From positions 1-64,000 of the forward strand of contig CAMTOJ010000006.1 in the NCBI GenBank assembly GCA_947074145.1: a stretch of DNA of 64,000 nt, given 5' to 3'. This DNA comes from an uncultured Bacteroidales bacterium (GTDB lineage Bacteria > Bacteroidota > Bacteroidia > Bacteroidales > JAUNSR01). The notes under the pieces are model-generated. The model saw only the letters and a program-made list of their open reading frames with translations, did no database searches and was not told where the DNA came from. Of this stretch, positions 35,501-43,210 are shown one piece after another (positions within the stretch are counted from its first letter, which is position 1; every line of letters begins with the position of its first letter). Made by a program: the position numbers and the translations under genes.

Positions 35501-37105
35501 GCTAAGACTCGTCACTCTATTCCTGGAATCTCACTTATCTCGCCTCCACCGCATCACGATATATATTCAATCGAGGATTTGGCTCAGCTTATTTTTGACC
35601 TTAAGAATGTAAATCCAATTGCAAGAATAAGCGTTAAGCTTGTAGCAGAATCGGGAGTTGGAACAATTGCTGCCGGTGTAGCTAAGGCAAAAGCAGATAT
35701 GATTGTTATTTCAGGTGCAGAAGGTGGAACGGGAGCTTCTCCTGCAAGTTCTATCAAACATGCCGGTCTTCCTCCTGAAATCGGTTTGGCTGAAACTCAG
35801 CAGACACTTGTTATCAACGGTCTACGCGGACAAGTTACGCTTCAAACTGACGGACAGATCAAGACAGGTCGCGACGTTGTTCTTATGGCCCTTTTGGGAG
35901 CTGAAGAATTCGGTTTTGCAACATCTGTACTTATCATCCTTGGTTGTGTGATGATGCGTAAATGTCACCTAAACACATGTCCAGTGGGTGTGGCAACACA
36001 AAATGAAGAATTGCGTGCCCGTTTCCTTGGACGTGCCGATTATCTTGTAAACTACTTCCAGTTCCTTGCTCAAGAGATCCGCGAGCATCTTGCTGAAATG
36101 GGAGTTCGTTCTCTTCAGGAAATCATCGGTCGTACCGAATTGATGGAGCCAAAGAAATGGAACAACAATGATAAAGTTGCAAAACTTGATATCTCAAAAC
36201 TATTATATAAACCTGCTGAAGCAGAATATTATGCAATCAGCAAGATTAAAGATCAGGATCATCAGATCGAAGAGGTTAAAGATCGCGCCTTAATACGTCT
36301 TTCAATGCCGGCAATCGAATCACGTATGCCTGTACAGCTTGACTATAAGATTTGCAATACCGATCGTTCGGTAGGAGCAATGCTTTCCGGAGAAGTTGCA
36401 AAACGTTACGGAAATGCAGGTCTTGCGGAAGATACTTTACGTGTAAGATTCAAAGGTTCTGCCGGTCAGTCATTCGGAGCATTCCTTGCACATGGTGTAC
36501 ATTTCGTACTTGACGGTGATGCAAATGACTATTTAGGTAAAGGCCTTTCAGGTGGAAAGATAACAGTGGTTCCTCCACAAGGAACAACTTTTGCAGCTGA
36601 GAAAAACATCATCGCCGGTAATACACTTCTTTATGGAGCAACTTCAGGTGAAGTGTTTATCAACGGTAGAGTAGGCGAGCGTTTCTGTGTTCGTAACTCA
36701 GGTGCTACAGCTGTAGTAGAAGGTGCCGGAGACCATTGTTGTGAATATATGACAGGTGGTCGTACAGTGGTACTTGGATCAGTAGGTCGTAACTTCGCGG
36801 CAGGTATGTCAGGAGGTGTGGCTTATGTATTAGACCTTGATGGTAACTTCGATTATTTCTGTAATATGGAAATGGTAGAATTAACCTTAGTAGAGGAAAG
36901 TCAAGCAAGAAGAGAACTTAAAGCTCTTATAACAAAACATTATGAGCATACCGGTTCAGAAAATGCAAAGAAAATCCTTGACAACTGGGAAGAATACATT
37001 GATAAATTTATTCAGGTAACACCGATCGAATACAAAAAAGTACTTCATGAAGAAAAAATGAAGGAACTTGAGAAGAAAATCGGAGAAGTACAGCGCGATT
37101 ACTAA
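32591..37105 (+). CDS. gltB: glutamate synthase, large subunit
   Basis: GltB converts glutamine and 2-oxoglutarate to two glutamates, drawing electrons through GltD. The 1504-residue protein has an N-terminal class II amidotransferase domain whose catalytic cysteine is C21 (HDACGVGLL), exposed by removal of a short propeptide. Then come the central domain and the FMN-binding synthase domain (SAEGGTGASPASSIKHAGLP region). The [3Fe-4S] ligands are C1119, C1125 and C1130. A C-terminal right-handed beta-helix (GXGG...GE...GATSGEVFINGR) follows. The frame opens at a TTG at 32570, but the ATG at 32591 gives MQNQFPQRQGLYDP, the usual start. gltD follows 18 bases later. Confidence 0.97.
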   Translation: MQNQFPQRQGLYDPQYEHDACGVGLLVNINGGKSHEIVEKGLQVLENMVHRGAEGADSKTGDGAGIMLQIPHEFILLQGIPVPEKGRYGTGLVFLPKDEKEQAMCINIIQTEIKKMGLDLLAWRDVPVNSEILGVVSGAAEPTIKQIFVTGNVPTQAELERILYILRKKIERAVLASKLKVKRSCYIVSLSTRTIIYKGMLSSLQLRYYYLDLINPYFTSGLALVHSRFSTNTFPTWDLAQPFRLLGHNGEINTIRGNRSWMEARESVLDPGLLGGIENITPILQPEMSDSASLDNVLEFFVMSGLSLPHALSMLVPESFNDKNPISPELKAFYEYHSILMEPWDGPAALLFSDGRYAGGMLDRNGLRPARYLITKNDMMVVASETGVLTFDAAEIKEKGRLRPGKIIMVDMEKGEVYYDAEVKEGLAKAYPYSEWLRKNRVRLEDISSGRSVKNTIDNYPVLLKAFGYHKEDIEKLIVPMASAGAEPTASMGNDTPLAIMSDQPQRLFNYFRQQFAQVTNPPIDPIREQLVMSLTGYIGAIDKNLLNPSPELCKMVKLSEPIITNQQLDLLCNLRYKGFRTLTLPMLFSVKEGAKGMEKALEELCHQAEKAIDEDYNYIVLTDRGVSSEMAAIPSLLAVSAVHNYLIASHKRTKIALIVESAEPREVMHFALLFGYGASAVNPYLAFAVLDDQVKRKEIMLDYYSAEKNYIKSICKGLLKVMSKMGISTLMSYKGAKIFESLGISQELLDKYFGQTISKIDGITMSDIAQEVLTPHVEAFASDAEPEEMLSNLGQYSYRKDSEKHSWNPETISTLQLATRLGSYKKFKEFTSLVDDKKYPMFLRDFMDYKKNPIDINEVESVEAITRRFMTGAMSFGSISKEAHEAIAIAMNRIGGRSNTGEGGEDPTRFKPREDGSSARSSIKQVASGRFGVTTEYLVNADEIQIKVAQGAKPGEGGQLPGFKVDKIIAKTRHSIPGISLISPPPHHDIYSIEDLAQLIFDLKNVNPIARISVKLVAESGVGTIAAGVAKAKADMIVISGAEGGTGASPASSIKHAGLPPEIGLAETQQTLVINGLRGQVTLQTDGQIKTGRDVVLMALLGAEEFGFATSVLIILGCVMMRKCHLNTCPVGVATQNEELRARFLGRADYLVNYFQFLAQEIREHLAEMGVRSLQEIIGRTELMEPKKWNNNDKVAKLDISKLLYKPAEAEYYAISKIKDQDHQIEEVKDRALIRLSMPAIESRMPVQLDYKICNTDRSVGAMLSGEVAKRYGNAGLAEDTLRVRFKGSAGQSFGAFLAHGVHFVLDGDANDYLGKGLSGGKITVVPPQGTTFAAEKNIIAGNTLLYGATSGEVFINGRVGERFCVRNSGATAVVEGAGDHCCEYMTGGRTVVLGSVGRNFAAGMSGGVAYVLDLDGNFDYFCNMEMVELTLVEESQARRELKALITKHYEHTGSENAKKILDNWEEYIDKFIQVTPIEYKKVLHEEKMKELEKKIGEVQRDY

Positions 37106-37123
37106 CAGTCAAAAAAAACAATT

Positions 37124-38554
37124 ATGGGAAATCCAAAAGCATTCTTAACTATAGATAGAAAAGAGGCAGGATATCGTCCTGTTGATGAACGTAAATGTGA
37201 TTTCGGTGAGGTAGAGCAGACTCTAAATCCCGAAGACCGCCGCCTACAAGCTTCTCGCTGTATGGATTGCGGTGTGCCTTTCTGCCACTGGTCTTGTCCG
37301 GTAGGTAACAAACAATCAGATTGGCAGGATCTTGTTTACAAAGGAAAATGGCGTGAAGCATATCTTTCACTTACTGCAACAAACGATTTTCCTGAATTTA
37401 CAGGGAGAATTTGTCCAGCCTTATGTGAAAAAAGCTGCGTTTTGAATCTTACAATCGGCCAGCCGGTAACAATACGTGAAAACGAAGCAGCAATAGCTGA
37501 AAGAGCTTTCTCTGAAGGTTATGTTGTCCCGAAAACAAATATCAAAAGATCAGGTAATAAAGTTGCCGTTATCGGTTCGGGACCTGCAGGTCTTGCTTGT
37601 GCTAACCAACTTAACCTAAAAGGTCATGAAGTAACGGTATTTGAGAAAAATGAATATTGCGGAGGTCTTCTTCGTCTTGGTATTCCGGACTTCAAACTTA
37701 ATAAGAATATAGTTGAACGTCGTCTTAATGTAATGAGAGCTGAAGGCGTTGAATTTAAGAACGGAGTAAATGTTGGAAAAGACATTAAGATGAAAGATAT
37801 CCTTGGACAATTTGATGCAGTATGTGTAGCAATTGGCTCGGAAACACCACGTAATCTTAATGTAGAAGGTCGTGATCTTCAAGGTGTGCATTTCGCCCTT
37901 GAAATGCTACAGCAACAAAATCGTGTAGTTGCAGGTGCAACTGTAAAAGATAAGGAAAGAATATCAGCAAAAGGCAAACATGTTCTTGTAATCGGTGGTG
38001 GTGATACAGGTTCTGACTGTGTTGGAACATCTAATCGTCACGGAGCTGCTAAGGTTACTCAGATTGAGATCATGCCAAAACCTCCTGTTGGTACTAATCC
38101 TGATACTCCCTGGCCAATGTTCCCAATGGTTCTTAAGACATCATCTTCTCACAAAGAAGGATGTGATCGTCGCTGGAATCTTGATACTGTTCGTTTTATC
38201 GGTGAAAACGGTAAAGTTACTGGTGTTGAAGTTGAGGAAGTTGTTTGGAGCAAAGATGAAAACGGTCGTATGTCACTTGCAAGAACAGGAAATAAAGAGG
38301 TCATTAAAGCCGATCTTGTTCTTCTTGCAATGGGATTTGTACATCCTGTACACGAAGGGCTTGTTGCTGAGCTTGAACTTGAGAAAGATGGTCGTGGTAA
38401 TATCATGACAGGAGAGTCTCAACTTACATCACACTCACGCGTTTTCGCAGCAGGTGATGCTAATGTAGGAGCAAGTCTTGTAGTTAGAGCAATCGCTTCA
38501 GGAAGAAGTGCGGCAGAATCTATTGATTCATTCTTAAAAGAGAGAAAAAAATAA
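37124..38554 (+). CDS. gltD: glutamate synthase, small subunit
   Basis: GltD passes electrons from NAD(P)H via FAD and [4Fe-4S] clusters to GltB. The 476-residue protein has two N-terminal cysteine clusters (CMDCGVPFCHWSCPVGN and CPALCEKSC). The FAD-binding motif is VAVIGSGPAGLACANQL, the NAD(P)-binding motif is VLVIGGGDTGSDCVG, and the C-terminus has VFAAGDANVGASLVVRAIASGR. Length is normal. It forms a two-gene operon with gltB and is followed by a strong terminator. Confidence 0.97.
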   Translation: MGNPKAFLTIDRKEAGYRPVDERKCDFGEVEQTLNPEDRRLQASRCMDCGVPFCHWSCPVGNKQSDWQDLVYKGKWREAYLSLTATNDFPEFTGRICPALCEKSCVLNLTIGQPVTIRENEAAIAERAFSEGYVVPKTNIKRSGNKVAVIGSGPAGLACANQLNLKGHEVTVFEKNEYCGGLLRLGIPDFKLNKNIVERRLNVMRAEGVEFKNGVNVGKDIKMKDILGQFDAVCVAIGSETPRNLNVEGRDLQGVHFALEMLQQQNRVVAGATVKDKERISAKGKHVLVIGGGDTGSDCVGTSNRHGAAKVTQIEIMPKPPVGTNPDTPWPMFPMVLKTSSSHKEGCDRRWNLDTVRFIGENGKVTGVEVEEVVWSKDENGRMSLARTGNKEVIKADLVLLAMGFVHPVHEGLVAELELEKDGRGNIMTGESQLTSHSRVFAAGDANVGASLVVRAIASGRSAAESIDSFLKERKK

Positions 38555-38563
38555 ATAATCTTT

Positions 38564-38600
38564 GAAAACAGGAGCATCTCCGTTTATTGCTCCTGTTTTC
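38564..38600 (+). terminator. terminator of gltBD
   Basis: GAAAACAGGAGC and GCTCCTGTTTTC form a 12-bp perfect stem around a 13-base loop. The 3' arm ends in TTTTC. Confidence 0.9.
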
Positions 38601-38745
38601 AAATTATAAGATAATATTTATTTGAAAATATAAAATATTCTAAGACAAGTAGTATTTCATCAGGATGTGATATCCCGGTTATACGGTATGTTTTTAATAT
38701 AAATAGTCTTTTTAAAAAAAGACATTTTGATGTTTTTGCTATTGA

Positions 38746-38786
38746 GATGGGACAGATGACAGCGGTCATTGTCCCATCTTTTTTTA
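38746..38786 (+). terminator. orphan intrinsic terminator
   Basis: GATGGGACA then ATGAC pair with GTCAT then TGTCCCATC around an AGCG loop, followed by a seven-base T tract. No gene ends within 190 bases, because gltD has its own terminator 145 bases upstream. Confidence 0.85.
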
Positions 38787-39132
38787 TAATTAATATAATA
38801 TATAAGATCACTTTATATAGAAAGTAGACATAATTAGCTATTCGCACTTATTTGTATTACCCGAATAACAAAGTATGAACAAAAGAAAGTCTAAATCGTA
38901 AAATGTAATGGTAAAACTATATGCTCTAAAAGAAATCGAACATTATCTGTTTTATTAAGAAGAGATATATTTAATTAAAAAATAAAGTCATATATAAACC
39001 TGCTTAAACTAATTGAAACAGTGAAAGATGCAACGTATATGCAATATGCAATATAAATAGAATATTTATACTATAATTGGCTTAAAAGTTTAGAAAAATA
39101 GTTCAAATGTACTCTGTTTTTGAAATTTAATG

Positions 39133-39140
39133 TACATTTG
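39133..39140 (+). promoter_or_regulatory. -7 element before glsA
   Basis: TACATTTG matches the Bacteroidetes -7 consensus, 24 bases before the ATG. No good -33 is present at the right distance; a TTTTTG lies only 10 bases upstream. Confidence 0.45.
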
Positions 39141-39164
39141 TCATGCAAAGTATAAACACGCATT

Positions 39165-40016
39165 ATGACATCTAACGAAATACTTCAAGTCAATCTGGAG
39201 AGTGTAATAAAAAAGAAAGCCCCAAAAGCTCACAAACGAATACCTACTTTTATTATCCGACTCGTTGAAATGATCGTTCGTCAGAAAGAGATGAATAGAA
39301 TATTAGCTGAGAGGAAATATGCAAGCGAGCCAAATGGCACATTGCATGGTGTAGATTTTGCAAGAGGTATATTATCATCTTTAAATGTTGATATTGAACT
39401 AATAGGAGAAGAGAATATCCCACAAGATGGCAAATTTATATTTGCCAGCAATCATCCACTTGGAGGACTTGACGGAATGGCTCTTATATCTTTCTTTGGA
39501 AAGAAGTATAATAATAATATAAAATTTATCGTAAATGACATATTAATGCATCTCGAAAATCTATCATCTGTGTTTATTCCAATCAATAAACATGGAAATC
39601 AGGGAAAAGACAATGCAAAAATTCTAAATGATGAATTTAATTCCGAAAATCAAATTCTTATTTTCCCGGCAGGACTTTGTTCAAGACTACAAGGTAATAA
39701 AGTAGAGGATCTTGAATGGAAAAAAGCCGTTATTTCCAAAGCAATAGAATATAAAAGAGATATAGTTCCTTTATATTTTGATGGAAAGAATTCGAGTTTT
39801 TTTTACTTATTCGCTAAATGGCGTAAACGTTTAGGTATTAAAGTAAACCTGGAAATGGCACTTTTACCAAACGAAATGATAAATAATAACAATAAAATCT
39901 TTAAGGTACGCGTAGGTAAGCCTATTTCATGGGAGGAATTTGATAAAACAAAATCCCACAAAGCCTGGGCGCAATATTTAAAAGATAAAGTTTACCAATT
40001 GAAGAAAACAAATTGA
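39165..40016 (+). CDS. glsA: glycine lipid O-acyltransferase (PlsC-like)
   Basis: GlsA adds the second acyl chain in glycine-lipid synthesis. The 283-residue protein is a PlsC/LPLAT-family membrane-associated acyltransferase. Its acceptor motif is NHPLGGLDG, where His and Asp are five residues apart rather than the four of classical PlsC; this variant is common in the OlsA-like group. Downstream motifs include FPAGLCSR, which resembles the family substrate-binding block, and a C-terminal VRVGKPISWEEF. glsB follows after three bases, the pair known from Bacteroides thetaiotaomicron to make glycine lipids. The sequence-based call is acyltransferase; the glycine-lipid role rests on this gene pair. 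Confidence 0.88.
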   Translation: MTSNEILQVNLESVIKKKAPKAHKRIPTFIIRLVEMIVRQKEMNRILAERKYASEPNGTLHGVDFARGILSSLNVDIELIGEENIPQDGKFIFASNHPLGGLDGMALISFFGKKYNNNIKFIVNDILMHLENLSSVFIPINKHGNQGKDNAKILNDEFNSENQILIFPAGLCSRLQGNKVEDLEWKKAVISKAIEYKRDIVPLYFDGKNSSFFYLFAKWRKRLGIKVNLEMALLPNEMINNNNKIFKVRVGKPISWEEFDKTKSHKAWAQYLKDKVYQLKKTN

Positions 40017-40019
40017 TAT

Positions 40020-40997
40020 ATGAAACCAATTATATCACCTGTTGACAGAACGTTACTTAAAGCCGAACTGACACCTGAACGACTACTAAGAACTACAAGA
40101 AAAGCCAACAATGAAATTTATATATTCAGAGCTATAGATTGTCCAAATCTTATGAAAGAGATTGGTCGTTTAAGAGAAATTGCATTTCGTCATGCCGGTG
40201 GGGGCACAGGACTAGATTGTGATATCGATAAATACGATCTAATGGATGAGCCTTATTGGCAACTTATAGTATGGAATCCTGATGCAGAAGAGATATTAGG
40301 AGGTTATAGATATATATTGGGCGAGAATGTTGTTCTTGATGATAATCAACAGCCGGTTCTTGCAACTTCACATATGTTTCATTGTTCCGAACAATTCATT
40401 AATGAATATCTTCCCTATACAATTGAATTGGGACGTTCTTTCGTTACTCTTGAATATCAATCCTCGAGAGCAGGAACAAAAGGTCTTTTTGCTTTAGATA
40501 ATCTTTGGGACGGATTAGGCGCACTAACAGTAAAACATCCAACATATAAATATTTCTACGGAAAGTTCACTATGTATCCTTCATATGCTTGTGAAGGAAG
40601 AAATATGATACTCTATTTTCTGTCTAAATATTTCCCGGATAATGAAAAACTTGTTACTCCTTATACTCCTTTAAGTACAAATATTAATGAGGAGAAACTC
40701 TCTTCTATCTTTAATAATAAAGAATTTAAAGACGATTATAAAATATTGAATCACGAAGTGAGAAATATGAGTTTGAATATTCCTCCTTTGGTGAACGCAT
40801 ATATGAGTCTTTCCCCTACAATGAAAATGTTTGGTACGGCAGTAAACGACGAATTTGGAGATGTTGAAGAATCCGGAATCCTAATAACTATAGAGGAGAT
40901 TACTTCGGACAAAAAAGAAAGATACATTGAAACATACGAAAAATATCTTGCTGAAAAAGAGATTCACGCAAAAGATATATTTGAGAATGTAATCTAA
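40020..40997 (+). CDS. glsB: glycine N-acyltransferase (OlsB-like)
   Basis: GlsB transfers an acyl chain from acyl-ACP to the amino group of glycine in the first step of glycine-lipid synthesis. The 325-residue protein is an OlsB-like GNAT-superfamily enzyme: REIAFRHAGGGTGLDCDIDKYD near residue 60, YWQLIVWNPDAEEILGGYRYILG, and ELGRSFVTLEYQ followed by LFALDNLWDGLGALTVKHP. Its start lies four bases after the glsA stop, so the two are translationally coupled. Glycine lipids help Bacteroides survive stress in the gut. A long perfect terminator hairpin follows. Confidence 0.88.
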   Translation: MKPIISPVDRTLLKAELTPERLLRTTRKANNEIYIFRAIDCPNLMKEIGRLREIAFRHAGGGTGLDCDIDKYDLMDEPYWQLIVWNPDAEEILGGYRYILGENVVLDDNQQPVLATSHMFHCSEQFINEYLPYTIELGRSFVTLEYQSSRAGTKGLFALDNLWDGLGALTVKHPTYKYFYGKFTMYPSYACEGRNMILYFLSKYFPDNEKLVTPYTPLSTNINEEKLSSIFNNKEFKDDYKILNHEVRNMSLNIPPLVNAYMSLSPTMKMFGTAVNDEFGDVEESGILITIEEITSDKKERYIETYEKYLAEKEIHAKDIFENVI

Positions 40998-41016
40998 TCA
41001 AATCATAAAATAAAAA

Positions 41017-41069
41017 ATAAACCGATTGATATTCATAACAAAGAAATATCAATCGGTTTATTTTTTTAT
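41017..41069. terminator. bidirectional terminator between glsB and the DUF3109 gene
   Basis: AATAAACCGATTGATATT and AATATCAATCGGTTTATT pair almost perfectly around about ten bases, followed by a T run. It serves convergent genes. Confidence 0.92.
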
Positions 41070-41081
41070 CTGCGATATATT

Positions 41082-41666
41082 TTAAAGTTCATTATTCTTT
41101 TGAAGCTCGGCAGCACAAATTTCTACCTCTTTATACCAATCCTCTCCGAATTTCTTTATTAACGGCTCTTTTAAGAACTGATATAGTTTAACTCCCTCTT
41201 TTTTCCCAAGTAATTCAGCTGCTTTACAAATACCCCATTTATGATAATTCACTGCAGTAAAAGTTGGGTATTTCTTACATCTTATTGGATAGAGATGGCA
41301 TGAAATAGGTTTATAAAAAGAAGTTTTTCCTTCGCGAAAAGCCTTTTCTATTGTACAAAAACAAGTGTTGTTTTCACCATAATAGGTAAAAATACAATCT
41401 CTGCCATTAACGACAGGTGTAACCCAATCACCATCCTCATCTTGAAAAGCTATACCTTTTTCCTCAATCACTTTTTTTGCTTCAGGCATAAGATCATCCC
41501 ACACAATAGGCAATACTTCCTTTAAAAGATTTAGCTCCGATTCTTCAAGAGGAGCACCGGAATCCCCCTCTTCATTACAACATGCGCCCCGACACTCTTT
41601 TAAATCACAAATAAATTCTTTCTCAAAAATATCAAGGCTTATTATAGTATCTCCAATCTGTATCAT
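41082..41666 (-). CDS. DUF3109 cysteine-rich protein
   Basis: The 194-residue protein belongs to the DUF3109 family of cysteine-rich proteins. The cysteine pattern is FICDLKECRGACCNEEGDSG at the N-terminus, then GRDCIFTYYGENNTCFCTI, SCHLYPIRCKKY and HKWGICKA. At least ten cysteines and one conserved HLYPIRC block suggest a bound metal or iron-sulfur cluster, as in YkgJ-like families. It is cytoplasmic, with no signal peptide. The function of the family is unknown to me. It stands alone on the minus strand. Confidence 0.85.
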   Translation of the reverse strand: MIQIGDTIISLDIFEKEFICDLKECRGACCNEEGDSGAPLEESELNLLKEVLPIVWDDLMPEAKKVIEEKGIAFQDEDGDWVTPVVNGRDCIFTYYGENNTCFCTIEKAFREGKTSFYKPISCHLYPIRCKKYPTFTAVNYHKWGICKAAELLGKKEGVKLYQFLKEPLIKKFGEDWYKEVEICAAELQKNNEL

Positions 41667-42041
41667 TTCATAATTATTTTGACGTGCAAAATTAACCTAT
41701 TTATCTCTATAAAAAAATATATCTAAACATCTGTATATCAAAATGAGAATAAAAATAACTAAACATTGTAGAGATAATATAAGATGACTTAATGTAAAAA
41801 ATAAGGATTTTGTAAATAATGAAGAAATCAAAAAACGGTATAAATAAAGAATTATGATATCACAAAGTTTATATCAAACATATTAAAACCTCTATAAAGG
41901 CAACAAATTATAGTTTTTAGAGCTGTAAGATCGTAAATATATATTTCGAAGGATTAGCAATTATTGTAAAATATATGTTTATATTTTATTATTTAGACTA
42001 ATTGCTTTGATTTCAAAGATATTTAATTTAATTTTGACCCT
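41667..42041. other. AT-rich intergenic region
   Basis: I see no gene in this stretch. To its right lie a short direct repeat and an orphan plus-strand terminator, so a plus-strand small RNA starting within this region is possible. Confidence 0.4.
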
Positions 42042-42046
42042 TGAAG

Positions 42047-42085
42047 AGCCTGTGAAGGCGATATTTTGTAATAAGCCTGTGAAGG
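42047..42085. repeat. direct repeat AGCCTGTGAAGG, two copies
   Basis: AGCCTGTGAAGG occurs at 42047-42058 and 42074-42085, each followed by an ATATTT-containing stretch. The period is 27 bases. It lies about 30 bases before the orphan terminator. Confidence 0.85.
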
Positions 42086-42117
42086 TAAATATTTAATGTG
42101 TTAATAATTGTTTTAGG

Positions 42118-42148
42118 AGCATTCCCCAAGAGGGAATGCTTTTTTATT
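42118..42148 (+). terminator. orphan plus-strand terminator
   Basis: GAGCATTCCC and GGGAATGCTT pair around CAAGA, followed by TTTTTAT on the plus strand. On the minus strand no U-rich tail follows the hairpin, so it does not suit gpmA, which ends at 42144. No plus-strand gene ends here. Confidence 0.8.
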
Positions 42149-42887
42149 TAATCAACCCTTGTGACTTTATTGCTTCAAGATTTTTTTCTATTTCACTTTC
42201 ATCACCAAGAAAGAAATCTCTTATCAATTCATCATCATCAGTAAATTCAAAAACATAAGGTATCCCGGTAGGAATATTCAAATTAAGAATCTCTTCATCT
42301 GAAATATGTTTTATGAATTTAATTATTGATCTCAGGCTATTACCGTGTGCTGTCACCAAAATTTTTTGATTCTCTTCTGTTAATCCGATTATCTCTTTCC
42401 AATAAGGCACCGTACGCTGATAAGTATCTTTAAGCGATTCTGTTAAAGGTAGAATGTCGGGTGAAATAGCTTTATAACGAATATCAAACACAGGATTACG
42501 AGGATCATCCTTATCCAAAGCCGGTGCTGCAACATCATAACTTCTTCTCCATATCAGAACCTGATCTTCACCATACTTCTTGGCAGTTTCCGATTTGTTT
42601 AATCCCTGTAAAGCACCATAATGCTTTTCATTTAGCTTCCAGCATTTTTCCGTCTGTACCCAATCCAGGTCCATTGTATCGAGTACAATATTATGAGTCT
42701 TAATGGCGCGTTTCAAAAGAGAAGTATATCCATAATCAAAGATAAACCCACTTTCTTTAAGCACCTTTCCTGCATTTACAGCTTCTTTAATTCCTTCGTC
42801 AGTTAAATCGACATCAGTCCAACCGGTAAAACGATTTTCTTTGTTCCAAACACTTTCCCCATGTCTTAGTAAAACAATTGTTTTCAT
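42144..42887 (-). CDS. gpmA: 2,3-bisphosphoglycerate-dependent phosphoglycerate mutase
   Basis: GpmA interconverts 2- and 3-phosphoglycerate in glycolysis through a phosphohistidine. The 247-residue protein starts [15 protein letters not shown], with the phospho-acceptor His9. Family motifs are [35 protein letters not shown] and the second catalytic histidine in [11 protein letters not shown]. An ATG lies five codons upstream (42902), but the start at 42887 is the family norm. It stands alone on the minus strand; no standard terminator fits its 3' end. Confidence 0.95.
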   Translation of the reverse strand: MKTIVLLRHGESVWNKENRFTGWTDVDLTDEGIKEAVNAGKVLKESGFIFDYGYTSLLKRAIKTHNIVLDTMDLDWVQTEKCWKLNEKHYGALQGLNKSETAKKYGEDQVLIWRRSYDVAAPALDKDDPRNPVFDIRYKAISPDILPLTESLKDTYQRTVPYWKEIIGLTEENQKILVTAHGNSLRSIIKFIKHISDEEILNLNIPTGIPYVFEFTDDDELIRDFFLGDESEIEKNLEAIKSQGLIK

Positions 42888-43114
42888 ACAGAATAATTTC
42901 AAATAATAATTACCTAATTATAGATAGAATGACAATTAAAAATGTGTCAATACGTTATTTCTAAACGTTCTCTACTTAATTAACAAAAAAGTTATTCCTA
43001 GAGTTCGAATTGCTATTTATTAAGTGTTTGTAAACTAATTATCTATAAAAATAATAAGAACGAAAAATAATTCATTTATAATACAATTTTACCAAATACA
43101 TCAATTGCTAATAT
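42888..43114. other. divergent intergenic region between gpmA and the DUF2264 gene
   Basis: It is AT-rich and has no gene. The only recognised site is the promoter of the DUF2264 gene immediately to the right. Confidence 0.5.
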
Positions 43115-43145
43115 TTTGAATAAAAGGATAAAAATAATAACTTTG
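43115..43145 (+). promoter_or_regulatory. promoter of the DUF2264 gene
   Basis: TTTG at 43115-43118 and TAACTTTG at 43138-43145 are 19 bases apart, an ideal Bacteroidetes promoter. The leader is about 60 bases. Confidence 0.78.
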
Positions 43146-43210
43146 AGGTCTACAAAATTTAAAAAAAAATAATATTTCAAAACACTGTACACATATCATA
43201 TAACTAACCA

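Larger units (their letters stand above)
38601..39164. other. intergenic region between gltD and glsA
   Basis: I see no protein gene in these 564 bases. The notable content is an orphan plus-strand terminator at 38746-38786, preceded by a smaller A/T hairpin (AGTCTTTTT and AAAAAGACT, about 38705-38722). A short RNA may be encoded just upstream. The glsA -7 element lies at the right end. Confidence 0.55.

Noticed and set aside
38599-38847. 82-codon minus-strand frame over the orphan terminator
   Set aside because: It is translated through hairpin and T-rich sequence and resembles no protein; a non-coding explanation is simpler.
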